From the NCBI GenBank assembly GCA_964386405.1, contig CAYLRW010000061.1, positions 1 through 8,783 of the forward strand: DNA of 8,783 nucleotides. The letters run 5' to 3'. The position numbers and the translations under genes were made by a program. The DNA comes from RZYP01 sp964386405. GTDB taxonomy: Bacteria > Bacillota > Negativicutes > Acidaminococcales > Acidaminococcaceae. Under the pieces are notes generated by a model, which was given only the letters and a program-made list of their open reading frames with translations, did no database searches and was not told the DNA's origin. Of the stretch, positions 1-6,211 are shown piece by piece. How positions within the stretch are numbered: position 1 is the stretch's first letter; each line of letters begins with the position of its first letter.

Positions 1-51
1 GTAGTTGCCGGCGGCATCGCTGGTTCATTCCTCGTAAATCTGCTCTTATAA
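1..51 (+). CDS. C-terminal fragment of a probable Dcu-type C4-dicarboxylate carrier (partial)
   Basis: Only the last 16 codons and the TAA stop are present; the gene begins outside the window. The fragment is entirely hydrophobic or small residues, as in a final membrane helix, and ends AGSFLVNLLL. The DcuB protein encoded at 4844-6190 ends AGYMLVNLFY, so the two C-termini align over about ten residues and stop at the same point. From this I infer a second Dcu carrier, a paralogue of dcuB, just upstream of the ammonium operon. The similarity is short, and another membrane protein remains possible. No convincing GC-rich terminator follows it. Confidence 0.5.
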   Translation, partial: VVAGGIAGSFLVNLLL

Positions 52-135
52 AATATAAGTTTTCCTGTTTCTGCCCTCATCTATTCCTTTTTGGAAAAAA
101 TATATTATTTTTTTTAATATTTTGCATAAATAGCG

Positions 136-164
136 TTGACAAATAAAAAACGTTTTGGTATACT
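136..164 (+). promoter_or_regulatory. Sigma-A promoter of amtB-glnK
   Basis: A consensus -35 box TTGACA (136-141) is followed by a 17-base spacer and a TATACT -10 box (159-164), five of six matches to consensus. Transcription should begin near 171. So strong a promoter ahead of a nitrogen-scavenging operon suggests that control is exerted after initiation, which fits the terminators in the leader. Confidence 0.88.
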
Positions 165-189
165 CAAATCCATAAATCAAATACTTATC

Positions 190-252
190 TGGCAATGAAG
201 CCATCGCAGATACCTGCGGTGGCTTTTCTTGTTTCAAAGACAATGGTGTCTT
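190..252 (+). promoter_or_regulatory. Dual-hexaloop RNA element, probable ANTAR antiterminator target
   Basis: Hairpin P1 is TGGC (190-193), hexaloop AATGAA (194-199), GCCA (200-203). Hairpin P2 is AAGAC (237-241), hexaloop AATGGT (242-247), GTCTT (248-252). Both loops have A at position 1 and G at position 4, the shared feature of RNAs bound by ANTAR-domain antiterminators such as EutV and NasR. The 3' part of P2 shares bases 245-252 with the 5' arm of the terminator at 245-273, so the two cannot form together. The expected mechanism is that an activated ANTAR dimer holds P1 and P2, blocks the terminator and allows amtB transcription. The P1-P2 linker (33 bases) contains another hairpin. No ANTAR protein gene lies in the window. 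The fold was derived by eye. Confidence 0.8.
200..234 (+). terminator. First terminator-like hairpin in the amtB leader
   Basis: A 10-base-pair stem with one G-T pair (200-209 with 214-223), tetraloop ATAC, is followed by TTTTCTTGTTT (224-234). Its lowest four pairs use bases 200-203, which also form the 3' arm of hairpin P1. P1 and the full stem therefore compete; a shortened stem (205-218) could coexist with P1. It may be a real intrinsic terminator or only a spacer hairpin between P1 and P2. Confidence 0.55.
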
Positions 253-288
253 GAGATTATATCTCAGGGCACCTTTCTGTTTTTTCTT
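245..288 (+). terminator. Regulated intrinsic terminator (attenuator) in the amtB leader
   Basis: A continuous 13-base-pair stem, including two G-T pairs (245-257 with 261-273), has a three-base loop TAT and is followed by TTTCTGTTTTTTCTT. It stands 80 bases before the amtB start, so it must be bypassed for amtB-glnK expression. Its 5' arm overlaps hairpin P2, making it the off state of the switch. Confidence 0.87.
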
Positions 289-367
289 GAAAGGGTGGTG
301 TTGTAAATAGTAAAACAACCGCTAAGTTATTCCAGCTTGTAAGAGCACATTTAAAGGAGGATTACAA

Positions 368-1795
368 ATGAAAAAAGTGTTGCGTGTTTTAAGTTTATGT
401 CTCATGTCCTTATTAACAATCTTACCTACTGCCTTTGCAGAAGATCCAGCAGCGGCAGCGGCCGCTAAAATTGATACAGGCGACACCGGCTTTGTCTTAA
501 TGAGTGCCGCGCTTGTAATGCTTATGACTCCTGGTCTCGCCTTGTTCTACGGCGGTATGGTCAGAACAAAGAACGTATTAAGTACTCTTATGCAAAGCTT
601 CTTTATCGTAGGACTTATTTCCGTACAATGGGTACTTTGGGGTTATACGGTTGCTTTCGGTCCTGATATCAACCACTTAGTTGGTGGTTTTGACTGGTTA
701 GGATTGAACGGCGTAGGTCAAGATCCTAATGCCGATTATGCAGCAACTATCCCGCACTTAGCTTTCATGGTTTTCCAAGGCATGTTTGCTGTTATTACCC
801 CGGCTTTAATCAGCGGTGCTTTTGCTGAAAGAATGAAATTCCCTGCTTTCCTGGTATTCACCCTTGCATGGGCTACTTTCGTATATGATCCTGTTGCCCA
901 CTGGGTATGGGGTGTCGGCGGCTGGTTGCGTGAACTAGGCGTTCTGGACTTTGCCGGCGGTACTGTAGTTCACATTATCTCAGGTGTTTCTGGTTTGGTT
1001 ATTGCTTTAATGCTTGGCAAAAGAAAAGATTACGGCAAGAAAGCTATCATCCCTCACAATCTGCCAATGGTTCTGATTGGCGGTGCGCTTCTCTGGTTCG
1101 GCTGGTTCGGTTTCAATGCCGGCAGTGCTTTAGGAGCTAATGGTTTGGCAGCGAGCGCTTTCGTAACTACTAATGCTTCGGCTGCAGCTGCTACCCTTTC
1201 CTGGGTAATTGCTGAATGGATGTATACTGGTAAACCTACCGTTCTCGGTGCAGTCAGCGGCTGTGTTGCAGGTTTGGTAGCTATTACTCCTGGTGCTGGT
1301 TTTGTCAGCCCACTCTCTTCCATCATTATTGGCTTGGCTGGCGGCGTTATCTGCTTCTTCTCTGTCAGCGTTATGAAAGCTAAACTTGGTTACGATGATG
1401 CTTTGGATGCTTTCGGTGTACACGGTGTTGGCGGTACCTTCGGTGCTATCGCAACAGGCCTCTTCGCTTCTAAAGAAATTAACCCTGCAGGTGCAGATGG
1501 TTTCTTCTTTGGCAATCCTGACCAACTCCTGACTCAAGTAATCGGTGTGGTTGCCAGCTGGGCAGTGGCTATCATCATGACCTATATCCTGATAAAAATT
1601 ATCGGTGTATTCATGCCAATCAGATCCACTGAAGATGAAGAAAACAGCGGTCTTGATATTGCAGAACACGGTGAAAAAGCTTACGCTTACCAAGATCTTA
1701 TCACTGAATTCAGCGGTGCTCCTCTCTTCATGAGTGCTCCTGCTGTATCAGAAAAAGCTTCTTTCCAAGTTGCCATTGAGGGGGATAAAAAATGA
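368..1795 (+). CDS. amtB: Ammonium channel/transporter AmtB
   Basis: Inner-membrane trimeric channel for ammonium uptake, 475 residues. Residues 1-24 form a signal peptide (KK, hydrophobic core, AFA before ED), then an Ala-rich linker and the 11-helix Amt fold. Residues matching key E. coli AmtB positions are visible: FQGMF with Phe gate F140, W181 of the external site, D194 in LDFAGG, pore histidine H202 in VVH, F249 in GWFGFNAG, and the second pore histidine H352 in FGVHGVGG. The cytoplasmic tail has the usual GLD..EHGEKAY motif (428-439), then about 35 extra residues beyond where the E. coli protein ends. The ATG follows AAAGGAGG by 7 bases. The stop overlaps the glnK start by 4 bases, indicating translational coupling. 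Expression is probably controlled by antitermination in the leader. The identification is secure. Confidence 0.97.
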   Translation: MKKVLRVLSLCLMSLLTILPTAFAEDPAAAAAAKIDTGDTGFVLMSAALVMLMTPGLALFYGGMVRTKNVLSTLMQSFFIVGLISVQWVLWGYTVAFGPDINHLVGGFDWLGLNGVGQDPNADYAATIPHLAFMVFQGMFAVITPALISGAFAERMKFPAFLVFTLAWATFVYDPVAHWVWGVGGWLRELGVLDFAGGTVVHIISGVSGLVIALMLGKRKDYGKKAIIPHNLPMVLIGGALLWFGWFGFNAGSALGANGLAASAFVTTNASAAAATLSWVIAEWMYTGKPTVLGAVSGCVAGLVAITPGAGFVSPLSSIIIGLAGGVICFFSVSVMKAKLGYDDALDAFGVHGVGGTFGAIATGLFASKEINPAGADGFFFGNPDQLLTQVIGVVASWAVAIIMTYILIKIIGVFMPIRSTEDEENSGLDIAEHGEKAYAYQDLITEFSGAPLFMSAPAVSEKASFQVAIEGDKK

Positions 1796-2154
1796 AACCA
1801 CTAACAAAAATTGAAATAATTACCCGCCCGGAAAAATTGGAAGAATTAAAAGTTGCAATGCAGGAAATTGGAGCTCCTGGCATGACCGTAACGCAAGTTT
1901 ACGGCTGCGGCCTCTCCAAAGGTCACAAAGAAGTTTACCGTGGCAAAGAAGTGAATGTAAATCTGCTTCCTGGCATCAAGGTTGAACTGGTAGTTTGTGA
2001 AGTCCCTGTAGAACTAGTTGTCGATACTGCCAAGAAAGTATGTCATACCGGCAAAGTCGGCGACGGTAAAATCTTCGTCTATCCAATAGCCAATGCAGTC
2101 AGAATTCGTACTGGTGAAGAAGGCGAAATAGCTATTATCGACCCTGAAGATTGA
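1792..2154 (+). CDS. glnK: PII nitrogen regulatory protein GlnK, variant T-loop
   Basis: Small cytosolic trimeric PII protein, 120 residues, expected to bind the cytoplasmic face of AmtB and plug the pore when ammonium is plentiful. Preserved family features are TRP near the N-terminus, T-loop YRG (49-51) with R50 equivalent to the E. coli arginine that enters the AmtB pore, E65, TGKVGDGKIFV (86-96) with K93, and RIRTGEEGE (104-112) with the phosphate-binding arginines. Three usual residues are changed: uridylylated Tyr51 is V54, and the 2-oxoglutarate ligands Gln39 and Lys58 are S42 and G61. Loss of Tyr51 is also seen in the Bacillus-type GlnK. It overlaps amtB by ATGA, with GAGGGGG 7 bases ahead. 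It probably senses ATP/ADP more than 2-oxoglutarate (inference). Confidence 0.95.
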   Translation: MKPLTKIEIITRPEKLEELKVAMQEIGAPGMTVTQVYGCGLSKGHKEVYRGKEVNVNLLPGIKVELVVCEVPVELVVDTAKKVCHTGKVGDGKIFVYPIANAVRIRTGEEGEIAIIDPED

Positions 2155-2173
2155 TATAAATAACCCCACACAC

Positions 2174-2223
2174 AAAAAATAAGGAAGCCTGCACTTAATT
2201 GTGCAGGCTTCCTTATTTTTTTT
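2174..2223. terminator. Bidirectional terminator between glnK and the HD-GYP gene
   Basis: A perfect 14-base-pair stem (2181-2194 with 2201-2214), loop TTAATT, is flanked by an A tract on the left (2174-2179) and a T tract on the right (2216-2223). The plus strand reads stem then T tract after glnK. The minus strand reads the same after the convergent gene ending at 2250. One hairpin therefore ends both transcripts. Confidence 0.92.
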
Positions 2224-2249
2224 ACTTATTTCTGCTTCCTATTTAACTT

Positions 2250-4268
2250 TTAAAAAAATTTAAAACCTTCCTTGCGAAATAGGTTTAAACAAACGTCAAC
2301 AACTTCCTTATCAAACTGGATCCCTTTCATACGTTCAATTTCTTCAAGGGCTTTGTCGATGCCAAGCGCCGGACGATACGGCCTGTGTGCCGAGATGGCT
2401 TCAACGACATCGGCTACAGCAACTATCTTGGCACCCAAAAGAATTTCATTTTCATGCAGCCCTGCCGGATAACCGGAGCCATCAAGCCTTTCATGATGCT
2501 GCAGCAAAATGTCAGCAACCGGATAGGGGAAATCAATGTTTTTAATAATATCATAACCAGCCTTGCTATGCGTCTTAATCAAAGCAAATTCTTCTTTTAA
2601 CAAGGAACCTGGTTTGCACAAAATTTCACTTGGTATTTGAATCTTGCCGATATCATGGATACTGCCGGCTATACTGATACCATCAATATCCTTTTCCGGC
2701 AAATTCATTTTTTGCGCAATCGCCTTAGTCAAGGCACCTACTCTTTTCTGATGACCTGCGGTATAAGGATCCTTCGCTTCAACAGAGGCGGCCAAGGCAT
2801 CAACTATCTCGAGCAAAAGATCATCTTTCTGCTGTAAGCTGTTTGCCAATTTCTCCGCAGTCTTGGCTCTGGAGATGCTGCTGCGCAAATATTTAATACC
2901 AAAGACCAAGTCATCAGCAGTCTCTTTGATCAGATTAACCTCCTCATCATCAAAGACCTCTTCTTCACCAGAGTAAATCACCAAGATCGCCCGATCCGGT
3001 TCACCGCCAAAATTCATAGGAATCACAACGTATGCCTTATAGCCCCGTTCTATAGCTGCTTCTTTCCATGGTGGGAACTCCGGATTGTTTTCTATATTGC
3101 GGCAAACAGAGGGCCGCCCCATTTTTATAGGCACAAAGTAACCATCATTATCGCCTGTTTGGTTACACTGAATCTTCATCATCTGGAGATAACCATCTTC
3201 GACACCGGCATGTGCAACAGGAATTACTGTTTGCTGGTCATCCTTACTGATATACCCTATCCAGGCAAACCTATACCGGCCTATATCAACTATTTTTTGA
3301 CAAACATCATCTAATAAGCTCTGCTCATCGACCGCATGCAGCTGAGCCGTATTAATGGCCGTAGTTACTTTCATGGCGCGGCCTATGCGATTATATTGCG
3401 TAATGTCCGAAAGGGTNNNNNNNNNNNNNNNNNNNNNNNNNNNNNNNNNNNNNNNNNNNNNNNNNNNNNNNNNNNNNNNNNNNNNNNNNNNNNNNNNNNN
3501 NNNNNNNNNNNNNNNNGACTGCAGAACCTGCATCTCTTCACCGATAATAAATGAAGGCGAACCTGTATTCTCGAAGACTGTACGATAGTAACTTGCCAGC
3601 TTTTCTACTTCTAAAACTTTTTCTTTACGTTTGAAGGCAGCACCAAAAATATCAGCCAAAATAGTTAAGACAGAAATGATTTCTTCAGGCCATTCACGTT
3701 CAGTGAGCATTGCATCAAAACCAAAACACCCAAGCAATTCGCCCTGATAAGTAATCGGGACCACCGCCAGAGATTTAACGCCTGAATCTTCAAAGACAGC
3801 CTTATCCAAAGGAGCTTCCAATGCCAATTCACTAAGCTTGCTTACCTGGATGACTTCTAAACAGTGCATTTTCTGCATACTCCAAGGCAGGATGCTGTCA
3901 TCGACATAATCATTAACATAAAATGAGCAGGTTATACCTTCACGCAACCAAGTATTGGTACGAACCATTCTCTGTCCATCCGATGAAAGCCAGCAAATAT
4001 TGCAGCGATCTATACCGCAAAGTTCACCAGCTCCTTTTAGGGTTAAATTAATCAAATCATCAATCTTATCAGGAGTTATTGTCGTAAAATTATAAAAAAT
4101 ATTCAAAAGCAGCTGCTGGGTCTGCACATCTATATTGCCCAGAATCTTTATTTTGCTGTTGCTGAAAGGATATTGGAACCATCCGTCACCTGAATCAGGT
4201 TGACGTTTGTACTTGTTGAAAACTTCCTGGCTGTAATCACCGTTATTTCCCAAAATAATGCCCCCCAT
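2250..4268 (-). CDS. GAF-PAS-GAF-HD-GYP cyclic-di-GMP phosphodiesterase (interrupted by assembly gap)
   Basis: Soluble signalling protein without membrane segments, predicted to hydrolyse cyclic di-GMP. Numbering counts the N run as 34 codons. Domains are GAF (about 63-215), PAS (starting near 226 with YYRTVFENTGSPSFII, lost in the gap, ending in LSDITQYNR at 286-294), second GAF (about 313-465), a short helical linker, and HD-GYP (about 488-672). Catalytic features are complete: H506, HDIGK (538-542), H567, HH (591-592), and DGSGYP (596-601) giving the GYP signature. The 100 Ns keep the frame open, but a normal PAS domain needs far more than 34 residues there. The ATG has only a weak ribosome site, and an in-frame stop lies four codons upstream, so a slightly later start is possible. 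The ligands sensed by GAF and PAS are unknown. It diverges from dcuB. Confidence 0.88.
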   Translation of the reverse strand: MGGIILGNNGDYSQEVFNKYKRQPDSGDGWFQYPFSNSKIKILGNIDVQTQQLLLNIFYNFTTITPDKIDDLINLTLKGAGELCGIDRCNICWLSSDGQRMVRTNTWLREGITCSFYVNDYVDDSILPWSMQKMHCLEVIQVSKLSELALEAPLDKAVFEDSGVKSLAVVPITYQGELLGCFGFDAMLTEREWPEEIISVLTILADIFGAAFKRKEKVLEVEKLASYYRTVFENTGSPSFIIGEEMQVLQXXXXXXXXXXXXXXXXXXXXXXXXXXXXXXXXXXTLSDITQYNRIGRAMKVTTAINTAQLHAVDEQSLLDDVCQKIVDIGRYRFAWIGYISKDDQQTVIPVAHAGVEDGYLQMMKIQCNQTGDNDGYFVPIKMGRPSVCRNIENNPEFPPWKEAAIERGYKAYVVIPMNFGGEPDRAILVIYSGEEEVFDDEEVNLIKETADDLVFGIKYLRSSISRAKTAEKLANSLQQKDDLLLEIVDALAASVEAKDPYTAGHQKRVGALTKAIAQKMNLPEKDIDGISIAGSIHDIGKIQIPSEILCKPGSLLKEEFALIKTHSKAGYDIIKNIDFPYPVADILLQHHERLDGSGYPAGLHENEILLGAKIVAVADVVEAISAHRPYRPALGIDKALEEIERMKGIQFDKEVVDVCLNLFRKEGFKFF
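3417..3516. other. Assembly gap of exactly 100 Ns
   Basis: The N run has the conventional length used for a scaffold gap of unknown size. It removes most of the PAS domain of the surrounding gene. The missing sequence is probably longer than 100 bases, so downstream coordinates may be too small. Confidence 0.95.
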
Positions 4269-4455
4269 TTGTATTGCTTATCATCCGATAAGTCCGAGTG
4301 CTGCTAACTATGATTAACACTTTTTCTCCAAATGCCGCAACACAAAACTTTTCCGTAACTGTATTCGCCACTATACAAGTAAATCCTTCCACCTTTAGGA
4401 AATTTGCTCTTAATGAGAATTAATACTAACAAGACAGCAAGAAAAGTTTCTTTCC

Positions 4456-4461
4456 ATTATA
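4456..4461 (-). promoter_or_regulatory. Candidate -10 box for the HD-GYP gene
   Basis: Read on the minus strand, these bases give a perfect TATAAT. The only -35 candidate is TTTTCA with a long 19-base spacer. It would give a leader of about 180 bases. The region is AT-rich, so a chance match is quite possible. Confidence 0.3.
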
Positions 4462-4569
4462 TAGGCGTTGTTAAGATGATTGAAAAGATACTCGCTGTAG
4501 GCAGTTTGGCAAACAAATTGGTTCTGACATAATTTTCGCAATTTAAGCACAATTCAAATTAAATAGTGG

Positions 4570-4595
4570 TATTCCTTTTTGGAATAGTGTATACT
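4570..4595 (+). promoter_or_regulatory. Candidate dcuB promoter with overlapping palindrome
   Basis: A TATACT -10 box (4590-4595) is preceded by a perfect inverted repeat, TATTCC, TTTTT, GGAATA (4570-4586), ending 3 bases before it. No good -35 box is present at 16-18 bases, which suggests either an activator-dependent promoter or a repressor operator sitting in the -35/-10 region. Fifteen bases of the repeat recur at 82-96. No known regulator can be assigned. Confidence 0.45.
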
Positions 4596-4831
4596 AATAT
4601 TCGCACATGCATACAAAAAGCGTAGGTTAATGTGTTATTTATTGATTAATAGAACTGTATATTTTTTAACAGAATATGCTATCTTCTTTCAGTTCAGCAT
4701 CTCCGGCTTTGGCTAATAACTCCAATGTACAACATACATGGAGGCCAGCAGTCGTTAGATATAAAAATTATCTTGTTGCCTTGGCAATATCCAGCTATCA
4801 GCAAGAAGCTATTATCTATTTTATTTTTTGT

Positions 4832-4838
4832 GGGGGTG
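4832..4838 (+). promoter_or_regulatory. Ribosome binding site deciding the dcuB start
   Basis: GGGGGTG lies 5 bases before the ATG at 4844, the only position that gives a DcuB of normal length. It is an imperfect GGAGGTG. No ribosome site precedes the earlier in-frame ATG at 4676. Confidence 0.65.
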
Positions 4839-4843
4839 TCACG

Positions 4844-6190
4844 ATGTTAATGTTGTTAGGTTTTATTATTCTCATTGCCTGCCTGGTTATTGGCGTCCGT
4901 CGCGGCGGTATCGGCTTAGCAGCTGTTTCTGCTATCGGCCTTGTGTTCTTTATCTTTGTTATGCACCTGAAACCAGGTAATCCTCCGGTCGATGTAATGC
5001 TGACCATTATGGCTGTTGTTACTTGCTCAGCTTTCCTGCAAGCCTCTAAAGGCCTTGATGTTATGTTGAAATACGCTGAGAAATTCTTACGCAGCAACCC
5101 GAAATATATTACAATTTTAGCGCCTATTACAACCTGGACTTTGGCTGTCCTTTGCGGTACCGGTCATGTAGTTTACGCCATGTTCCCTATTATTTATGAC
5201 ATTGCCATTAAGCAGAATATCCGTCCGGAACGCCCGATGGCAGTTTCTTCCATCGCTTCCCAAATGGGTGTCTGCGCTTCTCCGGCTTCGGTTGCTGTTG
5301 TCTCCGTTGTAGCAATACTCGGTGCCAGCCCGCATCCTTTCGGCGTTATGCAAATTCTCTCCGTTTCTATTCCTGCAACCTTCATAGGTGTAGTTATTGC
5401 CGGCTTGTGGAGCCTTAATAGAGGCAAGGACCTTGATAAAGATGAACAGTTCCAGGCAAAAATTGCCGATCCTGAACAAAAAGCTTTTGTTTATGGTGAT
5501 CTTGCAGATAAGAGCTTGGTTAACATTAAATTGCCAGCTTCTGCTTACAAAGCTGCTATCATCTTCCTGTTGGGTATCGTAGTAATCGCTATTTTCGGCA
5601 GCTTCCCGCAGCTTTTACCTAAATTTGCCGATGCAAAAGGCGTTTTGAAGCCTTTCTCCATGACTCCTACCATCCAATTGATGATGCTGACGATTGCCGC
5701 AATCATCATGATGATCTGTAATGTCAAAACTTCTGACGTGGCTTCCGGCTCTGTCTTTAAATCCGGTATGACAGCTATCGTTTCCGTCTATGGTGTTGCC
5801 TGGATGGCCGATACTTATTTTGGTGCTTATCTGCCAGTCATGAAAAAATCACTCAGCGATGTCGTACTCGCTTATCCCTGGATGTACGCCATCGTCCTGT
5901 TCCTGGTTTCTAAACTAATCAATTCCCAGGCTGCCGCTGTTACAGTCATTGTTCCAATGGCACTCAGCGTTGGTGTAGATCCTTTGGTCATCGTTGGTTT
6001 TATGCCTGCTGCCTATGGATACTTCGTACTGCCAACCTATCCTTCCGACTTGGCCTGCATCGGTTTTGACCGCTCCGGGACCACACATATCGGTAAGTTC
6101 ATCATTAACCACAGTTTCATCTTCCCTGGCCTGATCGGCGTAGGTTCTGCCTGCTTTGCAGGATATATGTTGGTTAATCTGTTCTACTAA
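4844..6190 (+). CDS. dcuB: Anaerobic C4-dicarboxylate transporter, DcuB type
   Basis: Inner-membrane carrier for fumarate, malate, aspartate and succinate, by exchange or symport, used in anaerobic dicarboxylate metabolism. From this start it has 448 residues, against about 446 for E. coli DcuB, and begins directly in the first helix (MLMLLGFIILIACL) followed by GVRRGGIGL. Strong DcuB signatures follow in order: LKPGNPPVDVML, LRSNPKYITILAP, LCGTGHVVYAMFPIIYD, NIRPERPMAVSSIASQMGV, the RGKDLDKDEQF cytoplasmic loop, YGVAWMADT, SQAAAVTVIVP, LPTYPSDLA, FDRSGTTHIGKF and NHSF near the end. These match DcuB better than DcuA. An upstream in-frame ATG would add 56 unrelated residues and is rejected. 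A strong terminator follows, so it is probably monocistronic. The direction of transport in this organism cannot be read from the sequence; net succinate uptake is one possibility. Confidence 0.94.
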   Translation: MLMLLGFIILIACLVIGVRRGGIGLAAVSAIGLVFFIFVMHLKPGNPPVDVMLTIMAVVTCSAFLQASKGLDVMLKYAEKFLRSNPKYITILAPITTWTLAVLCGTGHVVYAMFPIIYDIAIKQNIRPERPMAVSSIASQMGVCASPASVAVVSVVAILGASPHPFGVMQILSVSIPATFIGVVIAGLWSLNRGKDLDKDEQFQAKIADPEQKAFVYGDLADKSLVNIKLPASAYKAAIIFLLGIVVIAIFGSFPQLLPKFADAKGVLKPFSMTPTIQLMMLTIAAIIMMICNVKTSDVASGSVFKSGMTAIVSVYGVAWMADTYFGAYLPVMKKSLSDVVLAYPWMYAIVLFLVSKLINSQAAAVTVIVPMALSVGVDPLVIVGFMPAAYGYFVLPTYPSDLACIGFDRSGTTHIGKFIINHSFIFPGLIGVGSACFAGYMLVNLFY

Positions 6191-6211
6191 TAAATATTGA
6201 TGTTCTGATAT

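Larger units (their letters stand above)
52..367. other. Intergenic region and long amtB leader
   Basis: This 316-base stretch holds no convincing gene. Its first part is AT-rich, with a purely A/T hairpin (95-102 with 106-113) running into a T tract that could weakly terminate the upstream gene. It also has a TATTCC-T5-GGAA element at 82-96 that recurs upstream of dcuB. The second part is the amtB promoter and a transcribed leader of about 197 bases, containing the regulatory hairpins listed separately. A canonical ribosome site, AAAGGAGG at 353-360, lies 7 bases before the amtB ATG. Confidence 0.8.
4269..4843. other. Divergent intergenic region between the HD-GYP gene and dcuB
   Basis: This 575-base region contains no gene I can support. 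It holds candidate promoters in both directions, a 14-base palindrome TTAAT-GAGA-ATTAA (4410-4423), a TATTCC-T5-GGAATA inverted repeat (4570-4586), and a dcuB leader of about 240 bases. An open frame from 4676 runs in frame into dcuB, but its ATG has no ribosome site and the added 56 residues have no counterpart in DcuB, so I treat it as untranslated leader. A short inverted repeat TTGCC-TT-GGCAA (4776-4787) lies in the leader. No recognisable riboswitch was seen. Confidence 0.6.

Noticed and set aside
195..254. Possible 19-codon leader peptide in the amtB leader
   Set aside because: It has no ribosome site, and its ATG is simply part of the AATGAA hexaloop; the RNA structure explains the sequence better.
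52..367. 46..318 minus-strand open frame in the amtB upstream region
   Set aside because: It overlaps the promoter and leader structures, is dominated by Lys/Phe/Tyr from AT-rich DNA, and has no ribosome site.
1130..1693. 187-codon minus-strand open frame inside amtB
   Set aside because: It lies entirely within a secure amtB gene, has no ribosome site or family resemblance, and is a product of codon composition.
4308..4401. Minus-strand 24-codon open frame from a TTG behind an AAAGGTGG-like sequence, upstream of the HD-GYP gene
   Set aside because: A TTG start, very short length and no recognisable peptide feature; the ribosome-site-like sequence may be chance.
4676..4843. N-terminal extension of DcuB by 56 residues from the ATG at 4676
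   Set aside because: There is no ribosome site before this ATG, the extension resembles nothing in DcuB, and the start at 4844 gives the normal family length with a ribosome site.
5117..5479. 120-codon minus-strand open frame inside dcuB
   Set aside because: It is fully covered by DcuB coding sequence with strong family motifs, and the translated product looks random.
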